Shown one piece after another: positions 5,967-12,681 of a DNA stretch of 12,681 bases. Within the stretch, counting starts at the first letter, position 1; each line of letters starts with the position of its first letter. A program made the translations under genes and the position numbers. The notes below the pieces were generated by a model. The model was not told where the DNA came from. It searched no databases and saw only the letters and a program-made list of their open reading frames with translations. The stretch comes from Acidobacteriota bacterium (lineage in GTDB: Bacteria; Acidobacteriota; Vicinamibacteria; Vicinamibacterales; JAFNAJ01), in the NCBI GenBank assembly GCA_017860085.1, contig JAFNAJ010000033.1, positions 1-12,681 on the forward strand. Reading direction: 5' to 3'.

Positions 5967-7142
5967 ATGACCACTCAGGGTGCGGCGCAGCAGCCCGACG
6001 CTCGCCCGCCGGCCTTCCTCGAACCCGAGCACTTCGACGACGTGATCCAGATCCTGCGCCGACGGGGGTACCGCACGATCGGTCCCACGAGGCGTGACGG
6101 CGCGATCGTCTACGACGAGATCGAATCCGCCCAGGACCTTCCGGTCGGGTGGACCGACGAGCAGTCGCCGGGTCGCTACCGTGTGCGCCCGCGTGGCGAT
6201 CACGCCCTGTTCGCCTACGCGTCGGCCGCCCACGCGTGGAAACGGTTCCTTCATCCTCCGAACCTGCAGCTGTGGCGGGCCCAGCGGACGAACGGGCATG
6301 TCGAGCTCGTCGCCGACTCCGCGCCCCCGCCGCGCTATGCGTTCGTCGGGGTGCGCGCGTGCGATCTGGAGGCCATCCGCCGTCTCGACCAGGTGATGAT
6401 GGACGGGCCGTACGTCGACCACGTGTACCGAGCCCTGCGACGCGACGCCTTCCTCGTGGCCGTCAATTGCTGCGATCCGAGTGGCACGTGCTTCTGCGTG
6501 TCGATGGGCACGGGCCCGCGCGTCACCGGTCTGGCTGACCTCGTGCTGACCGAGATGGTGGGCGCAGGCCGTCACTTCCTCACGCTGGCTGCAGGCACCG
6601 CGAGCGGGCAGGAGGTGCTCGACGAGCTCGGGCGGCGGGCCGCCACCGACGAGGAGTGCCGGCTGGCCGATGCCAGCGTCGAGGCTGCGGCGCAGAACAT
6701 GGGCCGATCGCTCGCGGTGGACGGGCTGCGCGAAGCGCTCGCGAACAGTCCCGAGCATCCCCGCTGGGAACACGTGAGCAAGCGCTGCCTGACGTGCGGG
6801 AGTTGCACGCTGTCGTGTCCCACGTGCTTCTGCTCGACGGTCGAGGACGTGACCGCCCTGCGGGGAGACGCGACCGAGCGACGACGGCTCTGGGATACGT
6901 GTTTCTCGGTGGAGTTCTCGTACCTGCACGGTGGCAGCGTCCGGCTGTCGCCAAGGTCGCGCTACCGGCAGTGGCTCACACACAAGTTCTCGACTTGGCA
7001 CGACCAGTTCGGGGTCGGTGGCTGCGTGGGGTGCGGCCGGTGCATCACGTGGTGCCCTGTGGGCATCGACGTCACCGAGGAGGCCTCGGTGATCAGGCAG
7101 GCGGTTCCACTTCCCGGGAGCACCGGGCCGATGACGGAGTGA
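5967..7142 (+). CDS. hyhB: Group 3b [NiFe]-hydrogenase beta subunit (iron-sulfur)
   Basis: Electron-transfer subunit of the cytoplasmic NAD(P)-linked hydrogenase (HydB / anaerobic sulfite reductase subunit A-like family), carrying electrons between the hydrogenase module and the flavin subunit. Predicted 391 residues. The middle has GVRACDLEAI, then a cysteine group NCCDPSGTCFC at 167-177. Two classical [4Fe-4S] motifs follow: C274-x2-C277-x2-C280-x3-C284-P, with further Cys287 and Cys289, and C353-x2-C356-x2-C359-x3-C363-P. The start at 5967 has GGAGGGG 8 bases upstream; an upstream ATG at 5877 would add 30 atypical residues. It heads the operon, with the next gene only 3 bp away. The paralogous sulfite reductase subunit is the main alternative, but the linked hydrogenase subunits decide the call. 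Confidence 0.92.
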   Translation: MTTQGAAQQPDARPPAFLEPEHFDDVIQILRRRGYRTIGPTRRDGAIVYDEIESAQDLPVGWTDEQSPGRYRVRPRGDHALFAYASAAHAWKRFLHPPNLQLWRAQRTNGHVELVADSAPPPRYAFVGVRACDLEAIRRLDQVMMDGPYVDHVYRALRRDAFLVAVNCCDPSGTCFCVSMGTGPRVTGLADLVLTEMVGAGRHFLTLAAGTASGQEVLDELGRRAATDEECRLADASVEAAAQNMGRSLAVDGLREALANSPEHPRWEHVSKRCLTCGSCTLSCPTCFCSTVEDVTALRGDATERRRLWDTCFSVEFSYLHGGSVRLSPRSRYRQWLTHKFSTWHDQFGVGGCVGCGRCITWCPVGIDVTEEASVIRQAVPLPGSTGPMTE

Positions 7143-7145
7143 CCC

Positions 7146-7607
7146 ATGAAAACGCTAGCCGAGCTTCTCGCCACTCACCCGTTCTTCCGGGACTTCAGCC
7201 CCGAGCACCTCGAGCTGCTGTCGGGCTGTGCCAGCCAGCAGCGCGTGGACGAGGGCGACTTCCTCTTCCGCGAGGGCGAGGTGGCCAAGGCGTTCTACGT
7301 CGTGCGCCACGGCAGCATCGCGGTCACGGCCGTCACGCCTCATCAGGGCCTCGTGACGATCCAGACCCTGGGTGAAGGCGACGTCCTCGGCTGGTCGTGG
7401 CTCGTGAAGCCCTACCGCTGGCACTTCGGGGCGCGTGCGCTCGAGCCCACGGTCGTCGTCGGCCTCGACGCCGCGTGCGTGCGGGGCAAGTGCGATCAGG
7501 ACTCGAAGTTCGGCTACGAGATGATGCGCCGATTCGCCCAGGTGATGGCGTCGCGGCTCGAGGCGACGCACTTGCAGCTGATGAATGTCTATGAGAACCG
7601 CAGTTGA
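7146..7607 (+). CDS. Stand-alone cyclic-nucleotide-binding-fold protein in the hydrogenase operon
   Basis: Protein of 153 residues consisting of one CRP-type beta-roll domain (FREGEVAKAFYVVRHGSIAV at 41-60) plus a C-terminal helix; there is no DNA-binding helix-turn-helix, so it is not a transcription factor of the Crp/Fnr kind. The phosphate-binding cassette is altered: the stretch GEGDVLGWSWL has Trp83 where CRP has Glu72, and His93 (RWHFGAR) where CRP has Arg82. Canonical cAMP contacts are therefore missing. It lies 3 bp after hyhB and overlaps hyhG by 23 bp, so it is made with the enzyme and may be a regulatory or structural subunit. From memory, similar genes occur in other bacterial group 3b operons; their function is not established to my knowledge. 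Confidence 0.88.
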   Translation: MKTLAELLATHPFFRDFSPEHLELLSGCASQQRVDEGDFLFREGEVAKAFYVVRHGSIAVTAVTPHQGLVTIQTLGEGDVLGWSWLVKPYRWHFGARALEPTVVVGLDAACVRGKCDQDSKFGYEMMRRFAQVMASRLEATHLQLMNVYENRS

Positions 7608-8454
7608 GGATCGTCCCACGGCTGGCGCCGCGACAGACCCGATGGTGCCGGAGCTCTACCGGGTGCAGCGCGTTCGGCAGGAGACGCACGACACGTTCAC
7701 GCTCGAGTTGCGGCCGCAGTCCGGCGCCGCGCGGCTGACGTTCAAGCCCGGCCAGTTCAACATGCTCTACATCTTCGGGACGGGCGAGGTGCCGATCTCG
7801 GTGAGCGGCAACCCCACGGGCGCGACCCTCGTGCACACCACGCGGGCCGTAGGCCGTGTCACCCACGTGATGAGTCGCCTGCGGGCCGGCGACGTCATCG
7901 GCGTGCGCGGCCCGTTTGGCGCGCCGTGGCCGATCGACCTCGCGCGGGGACACGACCTGGTCATCGTGGCGGGCGGTATCGGTCTGCCTCCCCTGCGGCC
8001 GGTGATCTACCACGTCCTCGCGCATCGCGGCGACTACGGTCGGGTGGTGCTGCTCTACGGCACCCGCACGCCCGAGGACATCCTGTTCCGGGCGGAGCTC
8101 GAGCGGTGGCGCGCCCGCTTCGACCTCGAGCTCCACGTCACCGTCGATCGCGGCACCCCGTCGTGGCACGGCAACGTCGGGGTCGTCACGTCGTTGATTC
8201 CCAAGGCGCCCTTCGACGCCCGTTCGGCCTTCGCAATGATCTGCGGGCCCGAGGTGATGATCCGCTTCACGGCCATGGAGCTCGAGCGCCGGGGCGTCGG
8301 GACCGACCACATCTACGTCTCGCTCGAGCGCAACATGAAGTGCGCCGTCGGGTTCTGCGGGCACTGCCAGTTCGGGCCGCACTTCGTCTGCCGCGAGGGG
8401 CCGGTCTTCGCGTACGACCGTGTCGAAGACCTGGTCCACCGGTGGGAGGTGTGA
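7585..8454 (+). CDS. hyhG: Group 3b [NiFe]-hydrogenase gamma subunit (FAD, NAD(P), [2Fe-2S])
   Basis: Flavin subunit that exchanges electrons with NAD(P)H; related to the dihydroorotate dehydrogenase electron-transfer subunit PyrK and the sulfhydrogenase gamma subunit. Of 289 residues, the N-terminal FAD barrel carries PGQFNMLY and PISVSG in place of RxYS. The nucleotide domain has VAGGIGLPPLRPVIYHVL and later MICGPEVM. The C-terminus holds a [2Fe-2S] site: Cys253, Cys258, Cys261 and Cys269. The start at 7585 overlaps the preceding gene by 23 bp; ATGs at 7591 and 7642 are alternatives, and the first 20 residues are poorly conserved-looking. It ends one base before the hyhS start. Together with HyhB it forms the diaphorase half of the complex. 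Confidence 0.93.
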   Translation: MSMRTAVEDRPTAGAATDPMVPELYRVQRVRQETHDTFTLELRPQSGAARLTFKPGQFNMLYIFGTGEVPISVSGNPTGATLVHTTRAVGRVTHVMSRLRAGDVIGVRGPFGAPWPIDLARGHDLVIVAGGIGLPPLRPVIYHVLAHRGDYGRVVLLYGTRTPEDILFRAELERWRARFDLELHVTVDRGTPSWHGNVGVVTSLIPKAPFDARSAFAMICGPEVMIRFTAMELERRGVGTDHIYVSLERNMKCAVGFCGHCQFGPHFVCREGPVFAYDRVEDLVHRWEV

Positions 8455-8455
8455 G

Positions 8456-9235
8456 ATGGCCAAGACGCGCAAACCGACGCTGGCCGTCTGGAAGTTCGCG
8501 TCGTGCGACGGGTGCCAGCTGAGCCTGCTCGACTGCGAGGACGAACTGCTCGAGGTGGCGGCTGCCGTCGACATCGTGAATTTCGTCGAAGCGTCCCGTG
8601 CGGTCGCCAAGGGTCCCTACGACATCTCGCTCGTCGAAGGGTCGATCACCACTCCGCACGACGCCGAGCGCATCCACCGGGTGCGCCGCTCGTCGAAGCT
8701 GCTGGTGACGATCGGCGCCTGCGCGACGGCCGGCGGCATCCAGGCGCTTCGGAACTTCGGCAACGTCAAGGAATACACGTCCATTGTCTATGCGTCACCG
8801 CAGTACATCGAGACGTTGAGCAAGTCCACGCCCATCTCCGACCACGTGTTCGTCGATTTCGAGCTGCGGGGCTGCCCGATCAACAAGTACCAACTGCTCG
8901 AGGTCCTCGGTGCACTGGTGCACGGCCGGCGACCCGTGACGCCGTCCTACGGCGTGTGCGTCGAGTGCAAGCGCCGGGGTCATGTCTGTGTGGCGGTGGC
9001 GGGCGGCACGCCCTGTCTTGGTCCCGTGACCAACGCCGGGTGCGGCGCGCTCTGTCCCGGGTTCACCAGGGGGTGCTACGGCTGCTTCGGGCCGAAACCC
9101 ATGCCCAACACGTCGGCGCTGGCCAACTACTGGTCTGCCGGCGGGATGAAGCGCCTCGACGTCGTCCGGGCGTTCCGAGGGTTCAACGCGTCGGCCGAAG
9201 CGTTCAGGCGGGAGAGCGAGCTCCATGACACGTAA
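8456..9235 (+). CDS. hyhS: Group 3b [NiFe]-hydrogenase small (delta) subunit
   Basis: Carries the electron relay from the Ni-Fe site to HyhB/HyhG. Predicted 259 residues with no twin-arginine signal peptide, so cytoplasmic. The proximal [4Fe-4S] ligands are Cys17 and Cys20 (SCDGCQ), Cys89 (TIGACAT) and Cys140 (RGCPINK). Eight more cysteines (168, 171, 178, 187, 196, 200, 207, 210) match medial and distal [4Fe-4S] sites, so all three clusters are expected. The start at 8456 has GGGAGGT 5 bases upstream; an earlier in-frame ATG at 8420 lies inside hyhG and would add 12 residues. It overlaps hyhL by 11 bp. Confidence 0.95.
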   Translation: MAKTRKPTLAVWKFASCDGCQLSLLDCEDELLEVAAAVDIVNFVEASRAVAKGPYDISLVEGSITTPHDAERIHRVRRSSKLLVTIGACATAGGIQALRNFGNVKEYTSIVYASPQYIETLSKSTPISDHVFVDFELRGCPINKYQLLEVLGALVHGRRPVTPSYGVCVECKRRGHVCVAVAGGTPCLGPVTNAGCGALCPGFTRGCYGCFGPKPMPNTSALANYWSAGGMKRLDVVRAFRGFNASAEAFRRESELHDT

Positions 9236-10517
9236 GGACATCACCGTGGCCTACCTCGCCAGGGTCGAAGGCGAGGGCGGCCTGTCGATCAAGATCAGGG
9301 ACGGGGCCGTTGCGGAGGTCAAGCTGCGGATTTTCGAGCCGCCCCGGTTCTTCGAGGCCTTCCTCCGGGGGCGGACGTTCGCCGAGGCGCCAGACATCAC
9401 CGCGCGCATCTGCGGCATCTGCCCGGTGGCCTACCAGACCAGTGCCGTCAACGCAATGGAGCACGCGCTGTCGGTGCAGGTGCCGCCGGAGATCACCGCC
9501 CTCCGGCGCCTGCTCTTCTGCGGCGAGTGGATTGAGAGCCACGCCCTGCACGTGTTCTTCCTGCACGCGCCGGACTTCCTCGGCTACGAGGATGCGATCC
9601 GCATGGCGGCCGACCACGGGGAGGTGGTGCAGCGCGCCCTCCGGATGAAGAAGCTCGGCAACGAGATCATGCGGATCATCGGTGGCCGAGAGGTGCACCC
9701 CGTCAACTTCCGGGTCGGCGGGTTCTACAAGGCACCCGCCCGGCGTGATCTGGCAGCGCTCGCGCCAGAGCTCGAGTGGGCCTATGGGTGTGCCGTCGAC
9801 GCCATCCCGTGGGCCGCCGGACTCACGTTTCCTGACTTCGAGCAGCCGTACGAGTTCGTGGCGTTGCGCAATCCCGACCGCTATGCCATCGAGAACGGTC
9901 GGCTCGTGTCGAGCCGCGGCATCGACGCCGCCGTCAACGACTACCTGCAGTGGTTCAACGAGGAGCACGTCGAGCACTCGAACGCGCTGCACTCGGTGGT
10001 GTCGGGGCGTGGCCCCTACCATGTCGGCCCGCTGGCGCGCTTCAACCTCAGCTTCGACCAGCTGCCGTCGCCGTTGCAGGACGCCGCTCGAGCGGCGGGC
10101 TTGGTGCCGCCGTGTCTCAACCCGTTCAAGAGCCTGGTCGTGCGTGTGGTCGAGCTCGCGTACGCGTGCGGCGAGGCCCTCCGGCTCATCCGTGACTACT
10201 GTCCACCCGATCCCCCCGCCGTCGACTGTCGGCCGCGCGGTTCGACCGGCCACGGCTGGAGCGAGGCCCCGCGGGGCGTGCTGTATCACCGCTACCGCCT
10301 CGACGACACGGGCCACATCCAGGACGCGAAGATCGTCCCGCCCACGGCGCAGAACCTCCGGATGATGGAGGCCGATCTGCGAGCGTTCGTTGCGCCGCGC
10401 GTCGACATGCCGGTGGATCGGCTCACGTGGGAGTGCGAACAGGCAGTGCGCAACTACGACCCGTGCATCTCGTGCGCCACGCACTTCCTGAAGCTCGACA
10501 TCCAGCGGGAGGGGTGA
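9225..10517 (+). CDS. hyhL: Group 3b [NiFe]-hydrogenase large (alpha) subunit
   Basis: Catalytic subunit that interconverts H2 with protons and electrons at a Ni-Fe(CN)2CO centre. Predicted 430 residues. The N-terminal L1 motif is RICGICPVAYQ with Cys63 and Cys66; the C-terminal L2 motif is DPCISCATH with Cys414, Cys417 and His420. Ten residues (FLKLDIQREG) follow His420 and would be removed by a maturation endopeptidase after nickel insertion. The pattern and the operon partners fit group 3b, the bidirectional NADP-coupled (sulfhydrogenase-like) class. The start overlaps the end of hyhS by 11 bp, implying translational coupling. The stop codon sits in the loop of a predicted hairpin. Group 3d is the main alternative but has HoxFU-type diaphorase subunits, not seen here. 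Confidence 0.96.
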   Translation: MTRKDITVAYLARVEGEGGLSIKIRDGAVAEVKLRIFEPPRFFEAFLRGRTFAEAPDITARICGICPVAYQTSAVNAMEHALSVQVPPEITALRRLLFCGEWIESHALHVFFLHAPDFLGYEDAIRMAADHGEVVQRALRMKKLGNEIMRIIGGREVHPVNFRVGGFYKAPARRDLAALAPELEWAYGCAVDAIPWAAGLTFPDFEQPYEFVALRNPDRYAIENGRLVSSRGIDAAVNDYLQWFNEEHVEHSNALHSVVSGRGPYHVGPLARFNLSFDQLPSPLQDAARAAGLVPPCLNPFKSLVVRVVELAYACGEALRLIRDYCPPDPPAVDCRPRGSTGHGWSEAPRGVLYHRYRLDDTGHIQDAKIVPPTAQNLRMMEADLRAFVAPRVDMPVDRLTWECEQAVRNYDPCISCATHFLKLDIQREG

Positions 10518-10527
10518 CACCCTCCTG
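10506..10527 (+). other. Hairpin enclosing the hyhL stop codon
   Basis: CGGGAGGG (10506-10513) pairs with CCCTCCTG (10520-10527), 8 bp with one G-T wobble. The 6-base loop GTGACA contains the TGA of hyhL. No T run follows, so it is not a textbook terminator; it could slow polymerase or protect upstream RNA. Confidence 0.45.
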
Positions 10528-10536
10528 TTGACGGAG

Positions 10537-10555
10537 CTGCTCGCAGGAGCAGTTT
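10537..10555 (+). terminator. Small hairpin followed by TTT, between hyhL and the protease gene
   Basis: CTGCTC and GAGCAG (10537-10542 and 10547-10552) form a 6-bp stem with a GCAG loop, then TTTCAC. It is too weak for full termination but could attenuate, lowering protease expression relative to the structural subunits. Confidence 0.3.
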
Positions 10556-10601
10556 CACAAGCGGCACGGGCCTGTCCGCGACGGGGGAGTGTCTGTAGCT
10601 G

Positions 10602-11099
10602 ATGACAGTGATCATCGGCATCGGGAACGACTTTCGTGGCGATGACGCCGTCGGGCTGATCGTGGCGCGCGCGGTTCGCGCGCGGGCGCCAGACGGCGTC
10701 GCCGTGCACGAGTCGCACGGGGACGGTACCACCCTGCTCGACCTCTGGACCGGAGTGGACCGGGTGATCGTCGTCGATGCGATGCGGTCCGGCTGCTCGC
10801 CCGGAACCGTTGTGCGCTTCGACGGGCTCGACGAGGGCCGCTGGCCTGACGGGTCCCCTGGCGCCCTGGCCAGCTCCCATGCGTTCGGCGTGCTGGAGGC
10901 CATCGAGCTTGGCAGACGCCTCGGCCTGGTGCCGGCCTCGCTCGTCGTCTACGGCATCGAAGGTGCCTCGTTCGACGCGGGGGCCCCTCTCTCCCCACAC
11001 GTCATGGCCACGATCCCCGCCGTCGTCGACCAGATCGTTGCCGAGATGGGGCGTCAGTTCGGGGCTCGGGACTCGGCTCTGAAGGATCGGCCGGCCTGA
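10602..11099 (+). CDS. Hydrogenase maturation endopeptidase
   Basis: Nickel-checking endopeptidase (HybD/HyaD/HycI family) that trims the C-terminal tail of the large subunit once the active site is loaded. Predicted 165 residues. The N-terminal signature is GIGNDFRGDDAVGL at 6-19. The three metal-contact positions known from HybD (Glu16, Asp62, His93) correspond to Asp15, Asp59 (VVDAM) and His93 (SSHAFGV). The likely substrate is HyhL, whose ten-residue tail after His420 is intact. It follows hyhL after 84 bp containing two hairpins, and has a GGGGGAG site 12 bases before the ATG. It is probably the last gene of the operon; its stop codon lies in the loop of a strong hairpin. Confidence 0.93.
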   Translation: MTVIIGIGNDFRGDDAVGLIVARAVRARAPDGVAVHESHGDGTTLLDLWTGVDRVIVVDAMRSGCSPGTVVRFDGLDEGRWPDGSPGALASSHAFGVLEAIELGRRLGLVPASLVVYGIEGASFDAGAPLSPHVMATIPAVVDQIVAEMGRQFGARDSALKDRPA

Positions 11100-11109
11100 A
11101 GGCCGGCCG
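11088..11109 (+). terminator. GC-rich hairpin at the end of the hydrogenase operon
   Basis: CGGCCGGCC (11088-11096) and GGCCGGCCG (11101-11109) form a perfect 9-bp stem around the tetraloop TGAA, whose first three bases are the stop codon of the protease gene. It is very stable, but no T run follows, so termination would be inefficient or need Rho. The role is inferred from position. Confidence 0.45.
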
Positions 11110-11173
11110 TCACGGCTGGAGAGCGAGCCTGCGCGCGAGGCGTCCGACCGTCGAGAGAGAAGCGCGGGCGGTC

Positions 11174-11182
11174 TGGTAGACT
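11174..11182 (+). promoter_or_regulatory. Candidate extended -10 for the deaminase gene
   Basis: TGG-TAGACT, an extended -10 element 36 bases before the downstream ATG. No -35 match is visible at normal spacing. It resembles the TGC-TACACT element before the zinc-ribbon gene in the same window, which raises its credibility. Confidence 0.35.
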
Positions 11183-11218
11183 TGCCAGCATACCGGCGCG
11201 TGACGCGACCGATTGCCC

Positions 11219-12681
11219 ATGCCGACCTGTGACTTCCTCCTGACGAATGCGCTGGTTCTGACCGTGGACGAGCGCCTGACGGTGTACACGCCCGGCGTGG
11301 TGGCCGTGGCCGGCGACAGCATCGTGCACGTCGGGGGCGATGCCGAGGGCTGGCAGGCGGGCGAGGTCGTCGACTGCCGCGGCCGCGTCCTGATGCCTGG
11401 GCTGGTGAACGCGCACACCCACGCGGCGATGGCGCTCCTGCGGGGGCTGGCTGACGACCTGCGGCTCGACGTCTGGCTGATGGGCTACATGATGCCCGTC
11501 GAGCGCGAGTTCGTGTCGCCCGATTTCGTTCGGCTCGGGACGAGCCTGGCGTGCGCCGAGATGATCCGGTCCGGCGTCACGTGCTTCGCCGACATGTACT
11601 ACTACGAGGACGCCGTGGCCGAGGCGACAGCTGCGGCGGGCGTTCGTGCGCTCTGCGGCCAGACCGTGCTGAAGTTCCCGGCGCCGGATGCCGCAAGCTA
11701 CGAAGACTCCCTGGCGAGGGCCCGAGACTTCATCATCCGCTGGAAGGGGCATCCGCTCATCGTGCCCGGACCGTCGCCGCACGCCCCGTACACCTGCACG
11801 GCCGAGATTCTTCGTGCCTGCGCCGAGCTCGCGGTGGAGTTCGACGTGCCACTCCACACGCACCTGTCGGAGACCCTCTTCGAAGTGGAGGAGTCGAGGC
11901 GCGTGCACGGCATGCCCGTGATCCCGTGGGTGAAGAAACAGGGGTTGCTCGACGCGCGGTTGCTGGCGGCCCACTGCGTGCACGTCGACGGCGGCGAGAT
12001 CCGGACGCTGCGGAATGCCAATGCCGGTGTCGCCCACAACCCCACCAGCAACCTGAAGCTGGGCTCGGGCATGGCGCCCGTGACGCGGATGCTGGAAGCC
12101 GGGCTGAAGGTCGGCATCGGCACTGACGGCGCCGCATCGAACAACGATCTCGACATGTTCGAGGAGATGCGCCTGGCCGCGCTCCTCGCCAAGGGGACGA
12201 GCGGCGATCCGACGGCCCTGCCGGCACGGCAGGCCGTGGTCATGGCGACGCGGCTCGGGGCCGAAGCCCTGCACATGGGCGCCACCACGGGGTCGATCGA
12301 GGTGGGGAAGCGGGCCGACCTGATCGTGGTCGACCTGTCGCCCGTGCACAACGTGCCGGCGTTCATCCGCGACCCGCACGCCGTCTACGCGCAGCTCGTG
12401 TACGCGGCGAAGGCCGTCGATGTCGCTGACGTGATGTGCAACGGGCGTTGGCTCATGCGTGATCGGCGCCTGCTGACGCTGGACGAAGAGGCCCTCCAGG
12501 CGGCCGCGAGCGAGTATGCGCGACGCATCGACGCGTTCCTCACCGAGCGCGAGGGCAGCGTCCTCCGCAAGCTCATCGCAATCGGCGGTGCCGTGGAGCA
12601 GGAGAGCTTCGAGATCCAGGTGAAGGCCCACGTGGCGTCAGCCGAGGCGGTCCTTGCCGGGATCGCGAGCAATCAGGTGAC
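11219..12681 (+). CDS. mtaD: 5'-Methylthioadenosine/S-adenosylhomocysteine deaminase-like amidohydrolase, cut by window edge
   Basis: Zinc-dependent TRZ/ATZ-family amidohydrolase, probably deaminating 5'-methylthioadenosine, S-adenosylhomocysteine or related nucleosides to the inosine form. No stop is reached; 487 residues are visible. Metal-site motifs occur in order: PGLVNAHTH with His66 and His68, LHTHLSE around His213-His215, AAHCVH with His252, and GTDGAASNNDLDMF with Asp303. The closing sheet contains GSIEVGKRADLIVVDL. Family members usually end near residue 430-450; here the chain continues with YARRIDAFLTEREG and, from residue 463, SFEIQVKAHVASAEAV, which resembles the start of a CYTH domain. 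The start at 11219 fits the family N-terminus but lacks a clear ribosome binding site. Other nucleobase deaminases of this family are possible; the exact substrate is not certain. Confidence 0.88.
   Translation, partial: MPTCDFLLTNALVLTVDERLTVYTPGVVAVAGDSIVHVGGDAEGWQAGEVVDCRGRVLMPGLVNAHTHAAMALLRGLADDLRLDVWLMGYMMPVEREFVSPDFVRLGTSLACAEMIRSGVTCFADMYYYEDAVAEATAAAGVRALCGQTVLKFPAPDAASYEDSLARARDFIIRWKGHPLIVPGPSPHAPYTCTAEILRACAELAVEFDVPLHTHLSETLFEVEESRRVHGMPVIPWVKKQGLLDARLLAAHCVHVDGGEIRTLRNANAGVAHNPTSNLKLGSGMAPVTRMLEAGLKVGIGTDGAASNNDLDMFEEMRLAALLAKGTSGDPTALPARQAVVMATRLGAEALHMGATTGSIEVGKRADLIVVDLSPVHNVPAFIRDPHAVYAQLVYAAKAVDVADVMCNGRWLMRDRRLLTLDEEALQAAASEYARRIDAFLTEREGSVLRKLIAIGGAVEQESFEIQVKAHVASAEAVLAGIASNQV

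Noticed and set aside
9204..11000. 598-codon open frame on the minus strand opposite hyhL and the protease gene
   Set aside because: Antisense to two strongly supported genes, crosses their boundary, and shows no recognisable motif.
11054..12631. 525-codon open frame on the minus strand
   Set aside because: Antisense to the amidohydrolase, whose plus-strand frame is open to the window edge and carries all metal-site motifs.

Overview
The window is GC-rich (roughly two thirds G+C by eye), densely packed and ordinary in codon use throughout, with no tRNA, rRNA, CRISPR array or transposase. Gene content and style (argR-argG-argH, a FabI-type enoyl reductase, a group 3b [NiFe]-hydrogenase operon with a cyclic-nucleotide-binding-fold gene inside it, and degenerate 7-bp intergenic repeats) suggest a soil-type Acidobacteriota, possibly Vicinamibacteria. 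That assignment is an inference from style, not from a marker gene.

Layout. 1-203: leader with three ARG-box-like operators, two of them forming a 2-bp-spaced pair directly before argR. 204-3282: argR, argG and argH, all on the + strand and tightly spaced; the last two steps of arginine synthesis sit with their own repressor. 3283-4054: a weak terminator-like hairpin, a good sigma70-type promoter and a small zinc-ribbon protein of unknown function with a Gly/Arg/His-rich tail. 4055-4205: an intergenic element made of two oppositely oriented arrays of 7-bp repeats. 4206-4982: fabI. 4985-5695: a convergent (- strand) FAD/NAD(P) oxidoreductase. 5696-5966: a divergent control region holding a perfect 13-bp inverted repeat.

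5967-11099: the core of the window, a bidirectional NAD(P)-linked group 3b [NiFe]-hydrogenase operon on the + strand. In order: HyhB (iron-sulfur beta subunit), a stand-alone cyclic-nucleotide-binding-fold protein, HyhG (FAD/NAD(P)/[2Fe-2S] gamma subunit), HyhS (small subunit with three [4Fe-4S] sites), HyhL (catalytic large subunit with a cleavable C-terminal tail) and the maturation endopeptidase that would cut that tail. HyhL and HyhS form the H2-splitting module; HyhB and HyhG pass electrons to or from NAD(P)H. No hypA-F genes lie in the window, so the active-site assembly factors must be elsewhere.

11219-12681: an amidohydrolase of the 5'-methylthioadenosine/S-adenosylhomocysteine deaminase family, running off the right edge. 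It has a C-terminal extension that looks like the beginning of a second domain, possibly CYTH.

The most interesting points are the hydrogenase-embedded cyclic-nucleotide-binding protein, whose canonical ligand residues are replaced; the 13-bp inverted repeat between the oxidoreductase and the hydrogenase operon; the paired ARG boxes; the inverted 7-mer arrays; and the possible deaminase fusion.
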